Made by a program: the position numbers and the translations under genes | Notes under the pieces: model-generated | Databases searched by the model: none | Seen by the model: only the letters and a program-made list of their open reading frames with translations | What the model was told of the DNA's origin: nothing | DNA from: Planctomycetota bacterium | GTDB taxonomy: Bacteria; Planctomycetota; UBA1135 | Assembly: GCA_022447335.1 (NCBI GenBank) | Contig: JAKVCF010000036.1 | Coordinates: forward strand, 1 to 18,260 | Length of the DNA: 18,260 bases | Direction of reading: 5' to 3' | Shown: one piece after another, positions 16,366 to 18,260 of the stretch | Numbering within the stretch: the first letter of the stretch is position 1 | How the letters are laid out: every line of letters begins with the position of its first letter

Positions 16366-17423
16366 GCGAGGGTTGTGGCAGCCATCTGCTCGATGACCAG
16401 ATCGCCAATCTCATCAGTGGCATGTTCGCCGACCTCGAGACTGCGGATCCGCCCGCCTTGCAAAAGTTCAGCGATCGCGGTCTCCGCAGTCTGCGCAGCT
16501 TCGCTTTCGCCGAGGTAATTGAGCATCATCACACAAGCGTTAATGGTCGCGAGCGGGTTGGCAATATTCTTGCCCGCAGCTTGCGGAAAACTTCCGTGCA
16601 CTGACTCAAATAGCCCCAGCTTTCCTGGATGTAAGTTAGCACTCGCCGCAACACCCATACCACCCTGCAGCATGGCGCCGAGATCAGTCACAATGTCCCC
16701 AAAAAGATTGGTCGTCACCGCCGTGTCAATCGATTCCGGACTCTCGATCATACGCATGCACGCGGCATCAACATATAGGTGTGCAGTATCGACCTCCGGG
16801 TAATCCTCGGCCACCTCTGCAAATACACGGGTGTACAAATCCTGCGCACGCACAGCATTTGCCTTGTCGATAAGAGTCAGGTGCTTTCGCGGCCGCACCA
16901 TAGCCAGATCAAAGGCATAGCGAATGATGCGCTCCGTGCCTTTGCGCGTGTAGCTCATTGGCTGTGAAGCAACCTCGCTTGGCGTGCCCAGGTTCTCAAA
17001 AATTGGCTTCTGCACATAGGCGTCTTCGGTGTTCTCACGCACAATCACCATGTCGATCTCAGCCGGCCCCTTCCCCTTCAGTGGGCAGAAGCGCTCATCA
17101 AGCAACTTGATCGGACGCAAGTTGACGTAGAGATCCAGATCCCAGCGCAAGCGACCAATGATGCCACGCTCAATCAGTCCCACCGGAGCACGTGGGTCGC
17201 CAATTGCACCTAATAGAATTGCATCAGCCTGCTGGATCTCCGCAAACGAATCATCTGGCAGGATCTCTTCGGTCGCGATCCAATGTTCGGTCCCGTACGG
17301 ATACTCGGTGACATCAAGCTCAAAACCAAAGCGGCCGGCCGCGGCATGCATAACGCGCAGACCCTGAGCAACGACTTCGGGACCGATTCCGTCCCCTGCA
17401 ATGACAGCGATGTGATGTGCCAT
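16362..17423 (-). CDS. Probable 3-isopropylmalate dehydrogenase (isocitrate/isopropylmalate DH family)
   Basis: 353 residues from ATG 17423; a GTG three codons upstream is a less likely start. This beta-decarboxylating dehydrogenase family oxidises a 2-hydroxyacid with NAD(P)+ and Mg2+/Mn2+. Seen: IAGDGIGPEV (8-17), LLGAIGDP (70-77), substrate arginines in GRLRWDLDLYVNLRP (90-104) and VRENTEDAY (128-136), catalytic Tyr158 and Lys187 (LIDKANAV), metal ligands Asp219 (YVDAA), Asp243 and Asp247 (NLFGDIVTD), and HGSFPQAAGKNIANP (276-290). The overall pattern is nearest to actinobacterial-type LeuB, but ENTED lies between LeuB-like and isocitrate or tartrate dehydrogenase-like loops, and no leuA/C/D is nearby, so the substrate is uncertain. 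Its stop overlaps the MATE start; it is the first gene of the operon. Confidence 0.85.
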   Translation of the reverse strand: MAHHIAVIAGDGIGPEVVAQGLRVMHAAAGRFGFELDVTEYPYGTEHWIATEEILPDDSFAEIQQADAILLGAIGDPRAPVGLIERGIIGRLRWDLDLYVNLRPIKLLDERFCPLKGKGPAEIDMVIVRENTEDAYVQKPIFENLGTPSEVASQPMSYTRKGTERIIRYAFDLAMVRPRKHLTLIDKANAVRAQDLYTRVFAEVAEDYPEVDTAHLYVDAACMRMIESPESIDTAVTTNLFGDIVTDLGAMLQGGMGVAASANLHPGKLGLFESVHGSFPQAAGKNIANPLATINACVMMLNYLGESEAAQTAETAIAELLQGGRIRSLEVGEHATDEIGDLVIEQMAATTLA

Positions 17424-17505
17424 GAAGTACACATTCTAGCTGTGCGTCAGCCTGATTTATCCCAGGGTGGCATAACAAAAGCTAATCAAGAAATACTTCT
17501 TCGAC

Positions 17506-18260
17506 CTATCGCACGCGACTCAAGGAAGCTCCGCCAAGTTCACGGTAGCCACTGTGCAGATCGCAAGCGAGGCAGGAATGCACTGGGAAGACCTGTACAA
17601 AGTCTCCAATCCGATAATCAGAAAGTGTTCCCGCAGGCAATTGAACGATGCCATGTTCCTGCGACAGGCTACTAAGCCGCCTCTCTGGATCAGGCTGCTG
17701 CCATTCTCCATTGAAAGGCCGTGCGGCGATCTCACCGAAACAATGACTTCCATCGGCGAGCTCCATCCAGTCTTTGGAAAGATGGACCGCCCCACCATGC
17801 AAGATCATTCGCTGATTCGCCTCATCCTTGCCGATGACCGGACAAATCACTGAAGCCGCAATCTGCTCACGTGTACAAGCGCCAATTTGCACCTGACTCA
17901 GGTCATAAAAGACAAAGTTTCCGGGTCGAATCTCATCGACCGGCCCAAAGTCATCTAGCAAACTACACGACGGCGTGTCACCTATGGAAAGCTGACATCG
18001 CCCGCCAGAAAAAATGTCAGCATAGCGCTCGCGCAATGGGATTAGGCGTTCCAAGCACTGCGCATGCACTTCCGCGACCTGCGCGCGACTGCGCGCGTCA
18101 TAGCTATGCCCATTGTGCGCCAACAAACCACGAAGCTCTATCCATGGAGCCTGGAGCGTGTTGAGGACTTGACGCAGCCGACGCTCGTCCCGCCAATGCA
18201 CCCCGGCGCGACCGTAACCCGCATCGAGCTTGATCCAAACTGGCACTGGACCTCCGGATG
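17506..18260 (-). CDS. D-serine dehydratase/D-threonine aldolase-like PLP enzyme (partial, 5' end beyond window)
   Basis: About 250 C-terminal residues; the frame stays open to the right edge, so the N-terminus with the PLP lysine is outside. The visible part carries the end of an alanine-racemase-fold barrel (PVWIKLDAGYGRAGV, LRGLLAHNGHSY, QLSIGDTPSC, EIRPGNFVFYD) and a C-terminal beta domain with VICPVIGKDEANQRMILHGGAVHLSKD and VFPVHSCLACDLHSGY. In the fold-type III D-serine dehydratase (DSD1) and low-specificity D-threonine aldolase group, the His and Cys of the HSC motif bind a metal near PLP, and both are present. It probably acts on D-3-hydroxyamino acids; which one cannot be said. An 82 bp gap separates it from the dehydrogenase operon, in the same direction, with no convincing promoter or terminator in it. 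Confidence 0.82.
   Translation of the reverse strand, partial: SGGPVPVWIKLDAGYGRAGVHWRDERRLRQVLNTLQAPWIELRGLLAHNGHSYDARSRAQVAEVHAQCLERLIPLRERYADIFSGGRCQLSIGDTPSCSLLDDFGPVDEIRPGNFVFYDLSQVQIGACTREQIAASVICPVIGKDEANQRMILHGGAVHLSKDWMELADGSHCFGEIAARPFNGEWQQPDPERRLSSLSQEHGIVQLPAGTLSDYRIGDFVQVFPVHSCLACDLHSGYRELGGASLSRVR

Noticed and set aside
17424..17505. Promoter for the dehydrogenase operon
   Set aside because: AT-rich hexamers exist but none form a -35/-10 pair with acceptable spacing.

Overview
The window looks like chromosomal DNA of a Gram-negative bacterium with a moderately high GC content. An LpxA acyltransferase implies lipid A synthesis, and many predicted proteins carry signal peptides. 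I suspect a member of the Planctomycetota. The two secreted beta-propeller proteins end in C-terminal segments (…LSNVIVLIVA; …VPNNPALRGLRLWYQ…) that resemble tails I associate with secreted proteins of that phylum, and clusters of secreted amidohydrolase-like proteins also fit. This assignment is inference. Genes are tightly packed and no gap between genes exceeds 300 bp. I see no tRNA, rRNA, insertion sequence, prophage or CRISPR.

Region A (1-5094, minus strand) is an operon of four secreted amidohydrolase-like paralogues separated by 3-27 bp. All four have lost most of the metal ligands expected of the superfamily. One carries a His-rich insert, one an acidic linker and one a coiled-coil plus basic linker.

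Region B (5186-7947, plus strand) runs divergently from region A. lpxA overlaps an acetyl-CoA synthetase gene by 4 bp (ATGA).

Region C (8062-12355, plus strand) holds two secreted beta-propeller proteins: a DUF7948-like/SBBP-repeat protein with seven blades, and a YncE/YVTN-like propeller. Between them, at about 10818-10909, is a compact RNA whose conserved core reads like a cobalamin (B12) riboswitch, followed by a hairpin that could hide the ribosome-binding site of the second gene. In Bacteroides, the B12-capturing surface protein BtuG is a YncE-like seven-bladed propeller and is B12-regulated. The second propeller is therefore a candidate BtuG-like corrinoid-binding protein. This is the strongest novel lead in the window.

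Region D (17423 down to 12398, minus strand) is a tightly coupled operon: an isopropylmalate/isocitrate-type dehydrogenase, a MATE exporter, a sensor histidine kinase and an OmpR-type response regulator. Joins are a TTGA overlap, a 3 bp gap and an ATGA overlap. It converges on region C with a 42 bp gap.

Region E (17506-18260, minus strand) is the 3' part of a D-serine dehydratase/D-threonine aldolase-like gene that continues beyond the right edge. The first amidohydrolase gene likewise runs off the left edge.
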